DNA from: JADKBO01 sp965230345
GTDB taxonomy: Bacteria > Bacteroidota > Bacteroidia > Chitinophagales > Saprospiraceae
Assembly: GCA_965230345.1 (NCBI GenBank)
Contig: CBDDKR010000001.1
Coordinates: 1,054,001 to 1,118,000, forward strand
Reading direction: 5' to 3'
DNA length: 64,000 nt
The notes under the pieces are model-generated. The model was not told the origin of the DNA. It saw nothing but the letters and a program-made list of their open reading frames with translations, and did not search any database. How positions within the stretch are numbered: the first letter of the stretch is position 1; each line of letters starts with the position of its first letter. Made by a program: the position numbers and the translations under genes. Shown piece by piece: positions 16,617 through 25,942 of the stretch.

Positions 16617-18053
16617 TTACCTGATCACAATTCTTTGAGTCGAAACTTTTCCTTTTATATCATTGGCCTGAATAATGTACAAACCGGAGTGTAAATCTTG
16701 AATATCTATTGTTGTTCCCATTTTATAATCCGTTAAAGTCTTTCGAATTGATCCATTGGAATCAAATAGTGTAATAGTATAATGCTCATGAATGTTTAAT
16801 CCATTTATTGTTATAAAATCACTTATTGAAGGATTAGGATAAACAAATATTTGATTGGCCTCAAATCCATCTATAGTAGAGATATTTGTGGTTAAATCCC
16901 TAAATGGCAAGAAGTGGAATATACTACTTACAATAGCAGGTTGAACGCAAGTGCCATGATCTCCAAGTGAGTCTAGGCTAATTGCTTTAACATCGGTAGA
17001 ACCGTTCAGTGTCATTTTATCTTCTGCCGTAATTGAGTTTTGGAAGGAAACCTGTTCGTCCATGTCACAATAATACAAGCGGGTACTTGCTTTTGGAGCC
17101 CAATCATATACATCGTTGTCTTTTAAAGCAACATTTACAGGATGATTGTCATCGTTTAATATTGCTTCTAACATGTCTTCTTGGATCATATGTTTTGGGG
17201 TGAATTTTCCAATGTTTACTTGTAACTTATCCAAAAGAATGGTATTCAATTCCCATAGATCGATTTCTTCATTGTAAAACTTAAGAATCTCCTTACTGTA
17301 AGAAGGTTTGAAGAAATTATTGATGTCACCATCAAATATGCCATAAACTTCATCATAAGCTAAAGCGACAAATGGCAAATACGCCACCAATTCATATTCT
17401 TCTTCACTCAATAATAACGGACGCATAGTATTCGAAATGTCATAGGGGCCAGACATATGAGCAGCTGCAATGACTTCATACCCCAAATCGTTGGTTTCAA
17501 AAAGTCTATGCGTTGCCATGCCAGCATGTCCACCTTGGCTATAACCACAGGTGAAAAGTCTTTTTTTGTATTTTATTTCTTGTTCTTCATAGAATGTTTC
17601 AGCTGCAAAAATCATATCTTTTGTAGCCCAAGCTTCTGAAGCAGCGTGTATATATGGATGAAAACCTTTACTATCTCCTAAACCCAGATAATCAGGTGCC
17701 AGTGCTATAAATCCATATGCGCCATAAACGGCAGGTATGATTGATTCTCCGTTCAATCTACTTGGCACATCGTCTCGAGATCCTACGGTGCCATGATGAT
17801 AAGCTACAACAGAATACTCATAACCATGATCTGTTGGTAATACTACCAATCCACTCGCCGTATCAACTTGACCTGATAAGTCTTTGGTTGTGTAACGCAT
17901 CTTGTATATATCAACGTCATTTTGAACCAATAAACCTAACTGTGCTTGAAATATAACCTTATTGTAAGAGGTTAATTTGGTGGCATCAATGAAATCTTGG
18001 GCGGAAACAAATGCTGTAAATAAACAAAATAGTGTAGTCAGATAATTCTTCAT
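16617..18053 (-). CDS. Secreted lipase/esterase-like alpha/beta hydrolase with T9SS sorting domain
   Basis: The 478-residue protein has a signal peptide (ending VSAQ, residues 16-19), an alpha/beta hydrolase domain of the secretory lipase type with nucleophile Ser172 in GYSQGG, YHHGTVGSRDD in the oxyanion region, a candidate acid in CDMDEQVSF and a candidate His in DHGTC, and a type A T9SS sorting domain from about residue 403 (VYPNPSIS to RIVIR). It is probably exported to the surface or medium to cleave esters. Substrate unknown. It is monocistronic, between rarA and a MITE-like repeat. Confidence 0.9.
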   Translation of the reverse strand: MKNYLTTLFCLFTAFVSAQDFIDATKLTSYNKVIFQAQLGLLVQNDVDIYKMRYTTKDLSGQVDTASGLVVLPTDHGYEYSVVAYHHGTVGSRDDVPSRLNGESIIPAVYGAYGFIALAPDYLGLGDSKGFHPYIHAASEAWATKDMIFAAETFYEEQEIKYKKRLFTCGYSQGGHAGMATHRLFETNDLGYEVIAAAHMSGPYDISNTMRPLLLSEEEYELVAYLPFVALAYDEVYGIFDGDINNFFKPSYSKEILKFYNEEIDLWELNTILLDKLQVNIGKFTPKHMIQEDMLEAILNDDNHPVNVALKDNDVYDWAPKASTRLYYCDMDEQVSFQNSITAEDKMTLNGSTDVKAISLDSLGDHGTCVQPAIVSSIFHFLPFRDLTTNISTIDGFEANQIFVYPNPSISDFITINGLNIHEHYTITLFDSNGSIRKTLTDYKMGTTIDIQDLHSGLYIIQANDIKGKVSTQRIVIR

Positions 18054-18263
18054 GGTATATTAGTTGATGAAATGGTTTAGTACTAAATAAATAGGCTTCC
18101 GAATACAATGTCTTTAATACAATTATTACCAGAGTTATTAAAACGGATAATTGGTACCAAAACCTGCCTAAAATTATGACTTAATAAAACTCTCGAATTG
18201 ACTCGATTGAATTTCCAATCATATTATTTCAAATATACACAATTTGACAAAGATTAGAATATT

Positions 18264-18427
18264 GAAGTGATTTAAAAACTAAATCCTAATGCTAGAATCA
18301 ACTCATTGAAATCCAAGCTCTGCTCAAAAATTAATTTCCATAGCTTTGGCTATGCAAAAGAATTTTCGGGTGGATCTGACTTCCAAGCAGTTAATTCCGC
18401 TATTGAACACAGTTTTCAAATCACTTC
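18264..18427 (+). mobile_element. MITE-like imperfect palindromic element, copy 1
   Basis: This 164-bp element starts GAAGTGATTTAAAAACT and ends with its near-exact complement AGTTTTCAAATCACTTC. A second copy, in opposite orientation, lies at 33097-33260; by manual alignment the copies differ at 6 of 164 positions with no indel. The centre forms CATAGC/GCTATG around a TTTG loop, and the two halves pair imperfectly over most of their length. There is no coding capacity and no clear target-site duplication. It ends 28 bp beyond the stop codon of the minus-strand lptF/G-like gene, where the hairpin could act as its transcript end. Confidence 0.75.
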
Positions 18428-18455
18428 ATAGTGTAATAAAATATATAAGCAATAG

Positions 18456-20036
18456 CTATTGCTCTTTTGATTTTCGTTTAAAAATTGACAGAATTTTATT
18501 ACTAAAATCCGCATTTTCATAGTTCAAAGCTCTATATGTGAACATTACCGCAAATGGAAGAAGAATAATCGTAGAGACCCATGCTCCCACCTCTCCATCC
18601 ATGCTAGAGCTTTTGACTAGTTTTTCTCCCATTATAGTACTTATCATAAATACCATATAGAATAATATGGCTATAAGTAATGAATAACCGTATCCCCCCT
18701 TTTTTATTATTGAACCTAAGGAAGCTCCAATAAAAAAGAATACGATACAGATGAAGGCAAAGCTATATTGATGATTTAGACGGAGTTTATATACATTGAA
18801 GGACTTTTTCACATTCTTCAAGCGATTTGTATTCGAATTGGCTGTGTTATTTCGAGATGACGCAATACTACTTGCTCTAGTAATGACACTGTACAATGAT
18901 GTGGAATCGATCATTTGGTGAAAATGCGACACGCTATCTAAATTATGTATGGGGTGAAGTTTGATTTTATTTTGGTCAAGGACTTCCTGTTGCTTTTTTA
19001 ATTTGGCCATCTCCTTCTTTCTCAAATCTGCATTTTTAATAGATGAGATTTCATTTTTCCTTGCATTTAAACTGTCAGCAAGTCTAACCAATTTTTTGTG
19101 TTGGATGTTTAGTTTGACAGAATCAACATTTCCTGATGTAGTAATTAGCTCATTATAATCGTATATCGCTAAATCAATGATTTCACCTTTTTTTAGTTTT
19201 ATTGAATCCAAGGCCTTAACCAATTGTATAGAGTTTAGCATGTCTTCCCTCTTGTGATTGATGCTTAGTTCATCTTCTTCCAATTGAAACTCTCCCATAT
19301 CCAGAATCTTTTTATAGGTCTCAAACTGAGTCGTCATGAAGGGATACTTTGTGGTTCCATCTTCATTTTTTTCCCTACTATCCTCTTGGTAAGAATACCC
19401 ATCATACAGATTCATAATGAAGTAGTCTCCATTTTCTGTACTATACATTTCGGCAGAGTCGCTACTGATGAGATTGACCAGAGACTTGTCTGGTTTGGTA
19501 TGGTCATAGATTAGGACGTCTTTCATCTGTCGATCATCCTTATTTTTCTTATCTACCCTTATGATAAAATTATTGAAATCATCATTGAATATTTTTTCTT
19601 CAATGGTTAAAGTAGATTTCTGCTTTCTTATAATGGTAAATCGTTTCTTGAATTGAAAGTTTGCTCTTGGTTTAAGATAATTTGAAGCAAAAATTGAGAA
19701 TAAAAAAGTCAGAAAGGTAAGTATAATCCCACCTCTCATGCTTCGTATCAAAGAAACTCCAGCTGATTTCATGGTGGACAATTCGTGTTTTTCTGACATA
19801 TCTCCAAAAACCATTACTGAAGCTATGAGAACAGATACAGGTAAAGCCATAGGTACAATCGTAACACCGTAGTAGAATATTAACTCCAGTATTTCAAAAA
19901 TAGAGAATCCCTTTCCTAGAATTTCATCAATATACTTCCAGAGAAATTGCATGATTAGAACAAATTCTGCTACAAAGAATGACAGTACAAAAGGACCTAT
20001 AAAACTTTTAATTACTAATCTGTCAATTATTTTCAT
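18456..20036 (-). CDS. LptF/LptG-family permease (lipopolysaccharide export)
   Basis: LptF and LptG form the transmembrane part of the ABC transporter that extracts LPS from the inner membrane. The 526-residue protein has the YjgP/YjgQ start IDRLVIKSFIGPFVLSFFV, TM helices near residues 12-35, 50-75 and 100-120, a large periplasmic region, and about three C-terminal TM helices (from residue 425). It is well above the roughly 360 residues of the E. coli proteins because of a Lys/Glu/Asp-rich helical insertion at about 250-400, common in Bacteroidota homologues. F versus G cannot be decided. It lies 29 bp downstream of the HerA-like gene, probably in one operon. Confidence 0.9.
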   Translation of the reverse strand: MKIIDRLVIKSFIGPFVLSFFVAEFVLIMQFLWKYIDEILGKGFSIFEILELIFYYGVTIVPMALPVSVLIASVMVFGDMSEKHELSTMKSAGVSLIRSMRGGIILTFLTFLFSIFASNYLKPRANFQFKKRFTIIRKQKSTLTIEEKIFNDDFNNFIIRVDKKNKDDRQMKDVLIYDHTKPDKSLVNLISSDSAEMYSTENGDYFIMNLYDGYSYQEDSREKNEDGTTKYPFMTTQFETYKKILDMGEFQLEEDELSINHKREDMLNSIQLVKALDSIKLKKGEIIDLAIYDYNELITTSGNVDSVKLNIQHKKLVRLADSLNARKNEISSIKNADLRKKEMAKLKKQQEVLDQNKIKLHPIHNLDSVSHFHQMIDSTSLYSVITRASSIASSRNNTANSNTNRLKNVKKSFNVYKLRLNHQYSFAFICIVFFFIGASLGSIIKKGGYGYSLLIAILFYMVFMISTIMGEKLVKSSSMDGEVGAWVSTIILLPFAVMFTYRALNYENADFSNKILSIFKRKSKEQ

Positions 20037-20065
20037 CCACCATTATTTGGTCGCTTTATTAGTCA

Positions 20066-21622
20066 TTACCACCATGACTTTTTTCTCTTTGATCTTCTTC
20101 CTGTTGTTTTAATACCTAAGACACCAAGTAGACCTCTTGTTAATTCTCTGGCAACTGTTCTACCGATTTGTCGAGTTGTAGTACTATTGATAACTTTTTC
20201 AAAAGTTGATTTTTCTCTTTTAGTTCGACGGCTCGATGTATTTTCAACAGTTGTTTCTTCTCTCAATTGAGCATCTTCTATTTTAGCTGAAAGAATTTCA
20301 AAAGCAGATTCTCTGTCAACTTCGTCCTCATATTTAAATATTATGGAAGAATCCTTTACTATACTGTTGATTTCAGATTTGGAAAGAACATCCATTCTGG
20401 ATTGTGGTGCTCTTAAATAAGTATGAACCAAAGGAGTCGGAATTCCTTTTTCATTAAGAGCTGTTATTAAGGCTTCCCCAATTCCCATTTCAGTCAGCAA
20501 TTGATCGACTTCATAATAGTCAGATTCTGGAAAATTTTGTGCTGCGAGTTTTATAGCTTTACGGTCTTTGGCAGTAAAAGCACGTAGAGCATGTTGAACT
20601 TTAAGTCCCAATTGTCCTAGCACATCTTCTGGAATATCATCTGGATTTTGCGTAACAAAAAACAATCCGACACCCTTAGAGCGAATAAGTTTTACCATGG
20701 TCTCTATTTGATTTAACAAAGTCTTTGAAGCTTCTTCAAAAACCAAATGAGCCTCATCAATAAAAATGCACAATTTAGGGCGATCTAAGTCTCCTTCTTC
20801 AGGAAATATAGAATAAATCTCCGCCATCATTTGAAGCATAAATGTTGAGAATAATTTGGGCCTATCTTGAATATCAGTCAAGCGTAGAATTGAAATGATG
20901 CCTTTTCCATTATGATCTTTTCTGACCAAATCATTTACATCAAAAGACACTTCACCAAAAAAACGATCTCCATCTTGTTGTTCGAGTTCAATAATCTTTC
21001 TTAGTATGGTCCCAACTGAGCGTGTGCTCACACTTCCATATTCCTCTTGTATTTCTTTCTTACCTTCTTGAGTAATATATTGCAAAGCTTTTTTTATGTC
21101 TTCTAAATCAAGAAGAGGATAGCCGTGATCATCACACCATTTAAAAATTAATGCTATTATGCCTGATTGTGTATCGTTTAAATCTAAAATTTTTGAAAAT
21201 AATACGGGGCCAAATTCGGTGACGGTTGCTCTTAGTTTTACACCTTTTTCATCACTCAAAGATAAAAATTCAACAGGACTATGATCAGCAATAAACGGTA
21301 ATCCAATAGCTTCGTGTCTTTCATCAATTTTTGGATGACCGTCTGATGGAACGGCAACACCACTTAAGTCACCTTTTATATCCATAACTAAACTTGGTAC
21401 ACCTTGAGCAGATAGTTGTTCTGCAATAATTTGCAAAGTTTTAGTCTTCCCTGTTCCTGTTGCACCTGCAATAAGTCCATGTCGATTCAAAGTTTCTAAA
21501 GGGACCCTAACAAAACTTTCATGTTGAACACTTTCATCTAGTTTACTAGCACCCATGATGATAGAGGGGCCCTTAAAAGAAAAACCCGATTTAATATCTT
21601 CTAAAAATTTTGTTGTCTCCAT
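20066..21622 (-). CDS. HerA-like (DUF853) P-loop ATPase
   Basis: The 518-residue protein belongs to the DUF853/HerA-FtsK ATPase superfamily: Walker A GATGTGKT (residues 53-60), Walker B CIFIDEAHLVFEEASK near 285, and a downstream FFVTQNPDDIPEDVLGQLG segment typical of the family. The C terminus is Arg/Lys-rich and ends SKRKKSWW. HerA relatives pump DNA or remodel chromosomes; this bacterial subfamily is uncharacterised. It has its own TAAATTTG promoter and is followed by an LptF/G-like gene. Confidence 0.88.
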   Translation of the reverse strand: METTKFLEDIKSGFSFKGPSIIMGASKLDESVQHESFVRVPLETLNRHGLIAGATGTGKTKTLQIIAEQLSAQGVPSLVMDIKGDLSGVAVPSDGHPKIDERHEAIGLPFIADHSPVEFLSLSDEKGVKLRATVTEFGPVLFSKILDLNDTQSGIIALIFKWCDDHGYPLLDLEDIKKALQYITQEGKKEIQEEYGSVSTRSVGTILRKIIELEQQDGDRFFGEVSFDVNDLVRKDHNGKGIISILRLTDIQDRPKLFSTFMLQMMAEIYSIFPEEGDLDRPKLCIFIDEAHLVFEEASKTLLNQIETMVKLIRSKGVGLFFVTQNPDDIPEDVLGQLGLKVQHALRAFTAKDRKAIKLAAQNFPESDYYEVDQLLTEMGIGEALITALNEKGIPTPLVHTYLRAPQSRMDVLSKSEINSIVKDSSIIFKYEDEVDRESAFEILSAKIEDAQLREETTVENTSSRRTKREKSTFEKVINSTTTRQIGRTVARELTRGLLGVLGIKTTGRRSKRKKSWW

Positions 21623-21671
21623 ATTAACTATTGTTACGATTGATGGAAGTGTTTTGTTGCTTCCTGATACA

Positions 21672-21679
21672 CAAATTTA
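21672..21679 (-). promoter_or_regulatory. -7 element (TAAATTTG) of HerA-like/LptF operon
   Basis: Exact TAnnTTTG on the minus strand, 49 bp before the HerA-like start codon. Confidence 0.5.
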
Positions 21680-21749
21680 AGGTAAGCAGATTATTTTAAT
21701 AATGAATAATGAACTAAAATTGCACCCACCCAAAAATAAAGTAAATAAC

Positions 21750-21757
21750 TACCTTTG
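21750..21757 (+). promoter_or_regulatory. -7 element of dnaG promoter (TACCTTTG)
   Basis: Exact TAnnTTTG, 20 bp before the dnaG ATG; divergent from the HerA-like promoter. Confidence 0.6.
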
Positions 21758-21777
21758 CCATTATATATAGAGGCTTA

Positions 21778-23742
21778 ATGATTCCACAGGATACGGTAGA
21801 ACAAATATTAGATACTGCAAAAATTGAAGATGTTGTTGGAGATTTTGTAAATCTTCGCAGACGTGGTGTGAATATGTTGGGTCTTTGCCCATTCCATGAC
21901 GAAAAGACTCCATCATTTACCGTTTCTCCTACAAAAGGGATTTATAAGTGTTTTGGTTGTGGCCGGGCAGGAAATGTTTCTAAGTTCATTATGGATCATG
22001 AATCTATAGGATATTGGGAAGCATTAAGGTATCTAGCGAATAAATACAATATTGAGATTGTTGAACGAGAGATTACTCCCGAGGAACGTCAAGCTCAACA
22101 ACTTTCAGAAAGCCTATATATACTAAATCAATTTGCAGCTTCGTATTTCGATCAACAACTCTTTTCTACAATAGAAGGGAAATCCATAGGTTTGAGTTAT
22201 TTCAAGGAGAGGGGCTATATTGAAAAGACCATTAAAAAGTGGAATTTAGGCTATAGTAATCAACATTATGACGATTTCACCAAACAGGCTACCTTAAAGA
22301 GTTATAATCCGGAAATACTGAAAAAATCTGGATTGACGACAAGGTCAAATAAGGATTTTTTCAATGCCCGAGTCATGTTTGCCATTCATAATTTGAGTGG
22401 AAAAATTATTGCTTTTGCTGGTCGTACGCTTTCAAAGGAAAAATCTCAACCAAAATACATCAATAGTCCAGAGACGGATATCTATGAGAAAAGGAAAATT
22501 CTTTACGGTATTTATCATGCCAAAACACCAATACGTAGAGAAGATGAATGCCTTTTGGTCGAGGGATATACAGATGTAATTACACTTTCTCAAGGCGGAA
22601 TTGAAAATGTTGTTGCTTCTTCAGGTACTGCGTTGACGGCTAGTCAGATTAAACTAATTAGGCGCTTTACAAATAATGTCAAAGTCATATATGATGGCGA
22701 TAGAGCCGGAATAATGGCCGCATTGAGAGGGCTGGATTTAATCCTTGAACAAGACATGAGTGTGAGACTCGTGTTATTGCCAGATGGTGAAGATCCAGAT
22801 TCATATTTAAAAAGTGTTGGTACGGATGTTTTTAAAGAGTACTTAGAAGACAATGCGAAGGATTTCATTCTTTTCAAAACAGATCTTCTTCTGGAGGAAG
22901 CAGGAAATGATCCAATCAAAAAAAGTAGAGTAATTGGTGATATCGTCGGTAGTATAGCCAAGGTACCTAATGCCATCAGTAGATCTAATTATACCAAGGT
23001 TTGCTGTGAATTATTGGATGTCGATGAGGAATTATTGGTTGCTGAGGTAAAGAAAGCTGTCGACAGAATAAAAGAGGAAAAATACAAAGAGTATCAACGC
23101 AATCAAAGAAGTATTGATCAGCAAAACTTTGAAGATGCAACCATTGTATCTGACATTCCTGCTGATGAGCAAAATACTGGAGTGTCTAAAGTAGTCGTTG
23201 ATCGAATATCCTTTAAAGATGAACATCAAGAAAAAGATCTGGTTCGAATTCTAATTACTGGTGGGGATTCCTTTTACGATGAAGAGAATAAAATCACCAT
23301 AGCTGAATATTTGGTGCATAATCTAGAGGAATCATTGGATGAATTTGATAATCCTTTATACCAGAGTATATTTAACATTGCCATTGATGCATTAAAAAAC
23401 GAAATAAAAGTCGACAGTAGATTGTTTACAAATCATAATGATCCAGATGTACAAAAGATTGCGATTGATGTGAGTAGTTTCCCCTACTCTTTGTCCGATT
23501 GGGAATCTAAAGGTGTGTACTTACAGACTCAACCTGTCCCGGAGAAAAACTTTGTACGAGACAGTCTACAGGCCATTCTAAGATTTCGATTACGTAAATC
23601 TGTGAAGCTACTTAATCAGGTCAAAAGTGAATTGTCGAATTCAGAACTTTCAGACGAAGACAAAATATTAAATATCAAAATATATCAGCAATTGCTGAAA
23701 GATAAGAATGAGATTATGAGTGCACTAGATCAAGTAATGTAA
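21778..23742 (+). CDS. dnaG: DNA primase
   Basis: Synthesises RNA primers for chromosome replication. The 654-residue protein has the CHC2 zinc finger (C37, H40, C58, C61 in CPFHDEKTPSFTVS...CFGCG), the primase core with FNARVMFAI and FAGRTL, a Toprim domain with EGYTDVI, ASSGTALT and YDGDRAG, and a long, less conserved C-terminal region (from about 440) that should hold the DnaB-binding domain. The ATG is the first codon after the promoter and fits the family start (IPQDTVEQILDTAKIEDVV). Confidence 0.97.
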   Translation: MIPQDTVEQILDTAKIEDVVGDFVNLRRRGVNMLGLCPFHDEKTPSFTVSPTKGIYKCFGCGRAGNVSKFIMDHESIGYWEALRYLANKYNIEIVEREITPEERQAQQLSESLYILNQFAASYFDQQLFSTIEGKSIGLSYFKERGYIEKTIKKWNLGYSNQHYDDFTKQATLKSYNPEILKKSGLTTRSNKDFFNARVMFAIHNLSGKIIAFAGRTLSKEKSQPKYINSPETDIYEKRKILYGIYHAKTPIRREDECLLVEGYTDVITLSQGGIENVVASSGTALTASQIKLIRRFTNNVKVIYDGDRAGIMAALRGLDLILEQDMSVRLVLLPDGEDPDSYLKSVGTDVFKEYLEDNAKDFILFKTDLLLEEAGNDPIKKSRVIGDIVGSIAKVPNAISRSNYTKVCCELLDVDEELLVAEVKKAVDRIKEEKYKEYQRNQRSIDQQNFEDATIVSDIPADEQNTGVSKVVVDRISFKDEHQEKDLVRILITGGDSFYDEENKITIAEYLVHNLEESLDEFDNPLYQSIFNIAIDALKNEIKVDSRLFTNHNDPDVQKIAIDVSSFPYSLSDWESKGVYLQTQPVPEKNFVRDSLQAILRFRLRKSVKLLNQVKSELSNSELSDEDKILNIKIYQQLLKDKNEIMSALDQVM

Positions 23743-23811
23743 TAACAATTGAACCTTTGTTGCTTTTATAATATTTATATCTTAGCTGATCGAAAGTAAA
23801 AAACATAATTA

Positions 23812-24600
23812 TTGCTGTATTATAAGAAATATGAACTAGAGAAGGATTTACCTTGGGTAACATTTGTCCATGGTGCAGGTGGAAGTAGTTCTATATGGTT
23901 TAAGCAACTTAGAGATTTTCGTAAAAACTTTAATCTTCTTTTGGTTGATTTACGTGGACACGGCAAGTCTAAAAAGGGCAATGAAGAGTCACCTAAATAT
24001 CGATTTTCGAATATAGGTGATGATGTAATTGATGTTTTGAATCACTTAAATATTGCCAAGTCTCATTTCGTTGGAATATCTTTAGGAACCATAATTATTC
24101 GAGAATTAACAGAAAGATATCCTAATCGTATCAGTAGTATGATCATGGGTGGTGCGGTGATGAAGATTAATATTCGTGGTCAGATTCTTATGAATGTGGG
24201 AAATTGGTTCAAAACCGTAATTCCTTATTTGTATTTGTATAAGCTTTTTGCTTTTGTGATCATGCCACGGAAATCACATCAAGAATCGAGAAATGTTTTT
24301 ATTAATGAAGCAAAAAAACTGTACCAAAAAGAGTTTAAAAGGTGGTTTGCATTAGTGGCTCAGATCAATCCATTATTGCGTTTGTTCAGGTTTAAAGATT
24401 CGGGAATTCCAACTTTATATATAATGGGAGAGGAAGATCATATGTTTTTACCAAGTGTTTCCAAACTTGTAGAAAATCACCATTCCTCAGAGTTGTTTGT
24501 CATACCAAATTGTGGTCATGTTGTCAATATTGAAAAACCTGAAGAATTCAACAGATCTGCCATATCCTTTTTAAGTCGCTTTACCAATCCATTGCATTAA
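23812..24600 (+). CDS. Alpha/beta hydrolase
   Basis: A 262-residue cytoplasmic alpha/beta hydrolase: oxyanion-hole VHGAGGSS (residues 19-26), LVDLRGHGKS, nucleophile Ser90 in VGISLGT, candidate acid Asp in MGEEDHM and His in NCGHVVNIEKP. The start is TTG at 23812: an in-frame stop (TAA at 23806-23808) lies two codons upstream, and no ATG fits before the conserved first strand. It follows dnaG by 69 bp. Homologues include esterases and C-C hydrolases; substrate unknown. Confidence 0.88.
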   Translation: MLYYKKYELEKDLPWVTFVHGAGGSSSIWFKQLRDFRKNFNLLLVDLRGHGKSKKGNEESPKYRFSNIGDDVIDVLNHLNIAKSHFVGISLGTIIIRELTERYPNRISSMIMGGAVMKINIRGQILMNVGNWFKTVIPYLYLYKLFAFVIMPRKSHQESRNVFINEAKKLYQKEFKRWFALVAQINPLLRLFRFKDSGIPTLYIMGEEDHMFLPSVSKLVENHHSSELFVIPNCGHVVNIEKPEEFNRSAISFLSRFTNPLH

Positions 24601-24603
24601 GTT

Positions 24604-24633
24604 AATCCAATATTGGTGAAGGTATTGGGTTTT
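24604..24633 (+). terminator. Possible terminator after the alpha/beta hydrolase
   Basis: Stem AATCCAATA/TATTGGGTT (one G-U pair) followed by TT and AT-rich sequence, in the 36-bp gap between convergent genes. Weak U-tract. Confidence 0.35.
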
Positions 24634-24636
24634 GAA

Positions 24637-25413
24637 TTACTTTAGTTTAAAATCAATGGTAATTACTCCACATTGTTTTTCTACATTGCCTTCTGAGAAA
24701 ACATACTTTAGAGCAGCTTTTTTAGCCAGTTTAACCAAATAAGAATCACTGGTCGTACTGCCTTTTTGAGTATAACGAGCATCGATGACCTTACCTGATT
24801 TGTTAATACAAATCTCGACAGCTACCTTACCCGTTTTTTGAGAATTTTCATGAATGGTCGGTTCATATTTGACACTTCTACCTTTGAGTCCTTTACCTAC
24901 TTTAGCCTTACCATTGACGATGTTTGATACATCATCATGAGTTTGACTATCGCCTTCCGTTGTTGAATTGGATTCAGAACTTTTACTCTTTTTTAGAAGA
25001 TCTGAAAATTTTGACTTCGACCCCTCTAATTTTTTTTGATTTTTTTCTTCAACACTTATTTCTTCAGTTTTTGTATTATTGGGCTTAGAACTAGCAATTA
25101 CTTCAGCTTTTTCAACTCTAGTTTTAGTACCTGAATTAACTTTCTTATTTGGACTAGATGTTTCTTTTGGAACAGATTTTTGGACAGGCTTACTTGCTGG
25201 ACTTGTTTCTTTAGTCTTTGTTGAAGCCGAATGATCAGGTATGTCGTTTTCAAATTCTACCAACACGAAACTTTGATTTGAATCTGGGGTAGGATCAGAA
25301 TGAAGAACATAAAAAAGACAAAGTAGTGTCAACAATACATGGACAATGGCCGTAATAAGTAAACCTACATTTTTGTTTCTTTCTTCGTGTATATTATTAA
25401 TGTCCAAATTCAT
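24637..25413 (-). CDS. tonB: TonB-like energy transducer
   Basis: The 258-residue protein has an N-terminal TM helix (about residues 15-38), a long Ser/Lys/Thr/Glu-rich periplasmic linker, and a C-terminal TonB domain with VAVEICINKSGKVIDARYTQKGSTT (conserved G.V..A). It would transmit proton-motive force from ExbB/ExbD to outer-membrane receptors. It follows two exbD-like and one exbB-like gene on the same strand. A TolA-type role with TolQR is the alternative. Confidence 0.85.
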   Translation of the reverse strand: MNLDINNIHEERNKNVGLLITAIVHVLLTLLCLFYVLHSDPTPDSNQSFVLVEFENDIPDHSASTKTKETSPASKPVQKSVPKETSSPNKKVNSGTKTRVEKAEVIASSKPNNTKTEEISVEEKNQKKLEGSKSKFSDLLKKSKSSESNSTTEGDSQTHDDVSNIVNGKAKVGKGLKGRSVKYEPTIHENSQKTGKVAVEICINKSGKVIDARYTQKGSTTSDSYLVKLAKKAALKYVFSEGNVEKQCGVITIDFKLK

Positions 25414-25539
25414 AGTAAACTCACTTTTTAATCCATAGAATAATTACAATCTTAACAATTCAAATGATTGCTAAAAGATACAGGGTTTTACGTGAGTTTT
25501 GATTACCAGTTCTTGCGAAAACTGACTATTGGTCTAGAG

Positions 25540-25938
25540 TTATTTAGGGTCGTTCAATGAAGTTTTAATCTCATGTCTATAAGCAATATCAAGGACCCGT
25601 ACAACATCTTCGTTATTTGCCTTTTTAGCAGGTGTAATACTTAAAACAAGATCTTTACCCTTCGACTTTTTAAGGTCCAGAACTCTCTTTTCTAATTCAC
25701 CTCTACTAACTTTTGAGCCATTGAATAAAAATGTTCGATTGGATTCAATACTAATAGAAGTCGGCGTAGATTTTGACTTGCTGGTAGATTTTTTCTTTCC
25801 TGGCAATTGAAGATTAAGTGCATTAGGAACAATCATGGATGAAGTCAACATGAAAAATATCAATAACAAGAATATAATATCCGTTAAAGAAGACATATTA
25901 AATTCGGCATTAACTCTACTTTTTTTCTTAATCGGCAT
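25540..25938 (-). CDS. exbD: ExbD/TolR-family biopolymer transport protein
   Basis: A 132-residue protein with one TM helix near the N terminus (about residues 16-36) carrying the proton-path Asp in SSLTDIIFLLLIFFMLTSSM, followed by a periplasmic domain. The first 35 residues are almost identical to those of the preceding exbD-like gene, while the periplasmic domains diverge, so the pair arose by tandem duplication. It begins 4 bp after that gene's stop. A 126-bp spacer separates it from tonB. Confidence 0.92.
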   Translation of the reverse strand: MPIKKKSRVNAEFNMSSLTDIIFLLLIFFMLTSSMIVPNALNLQLPGKKKSTSKSKSTPTSISIESNRTFLFNGSKVSRGELEKRVLDLKKSKGKDLVLSITPAKKANNEDVVRVLDIAYRHEIKTSLNDPK

Positions 25939-25942
25939 GACG

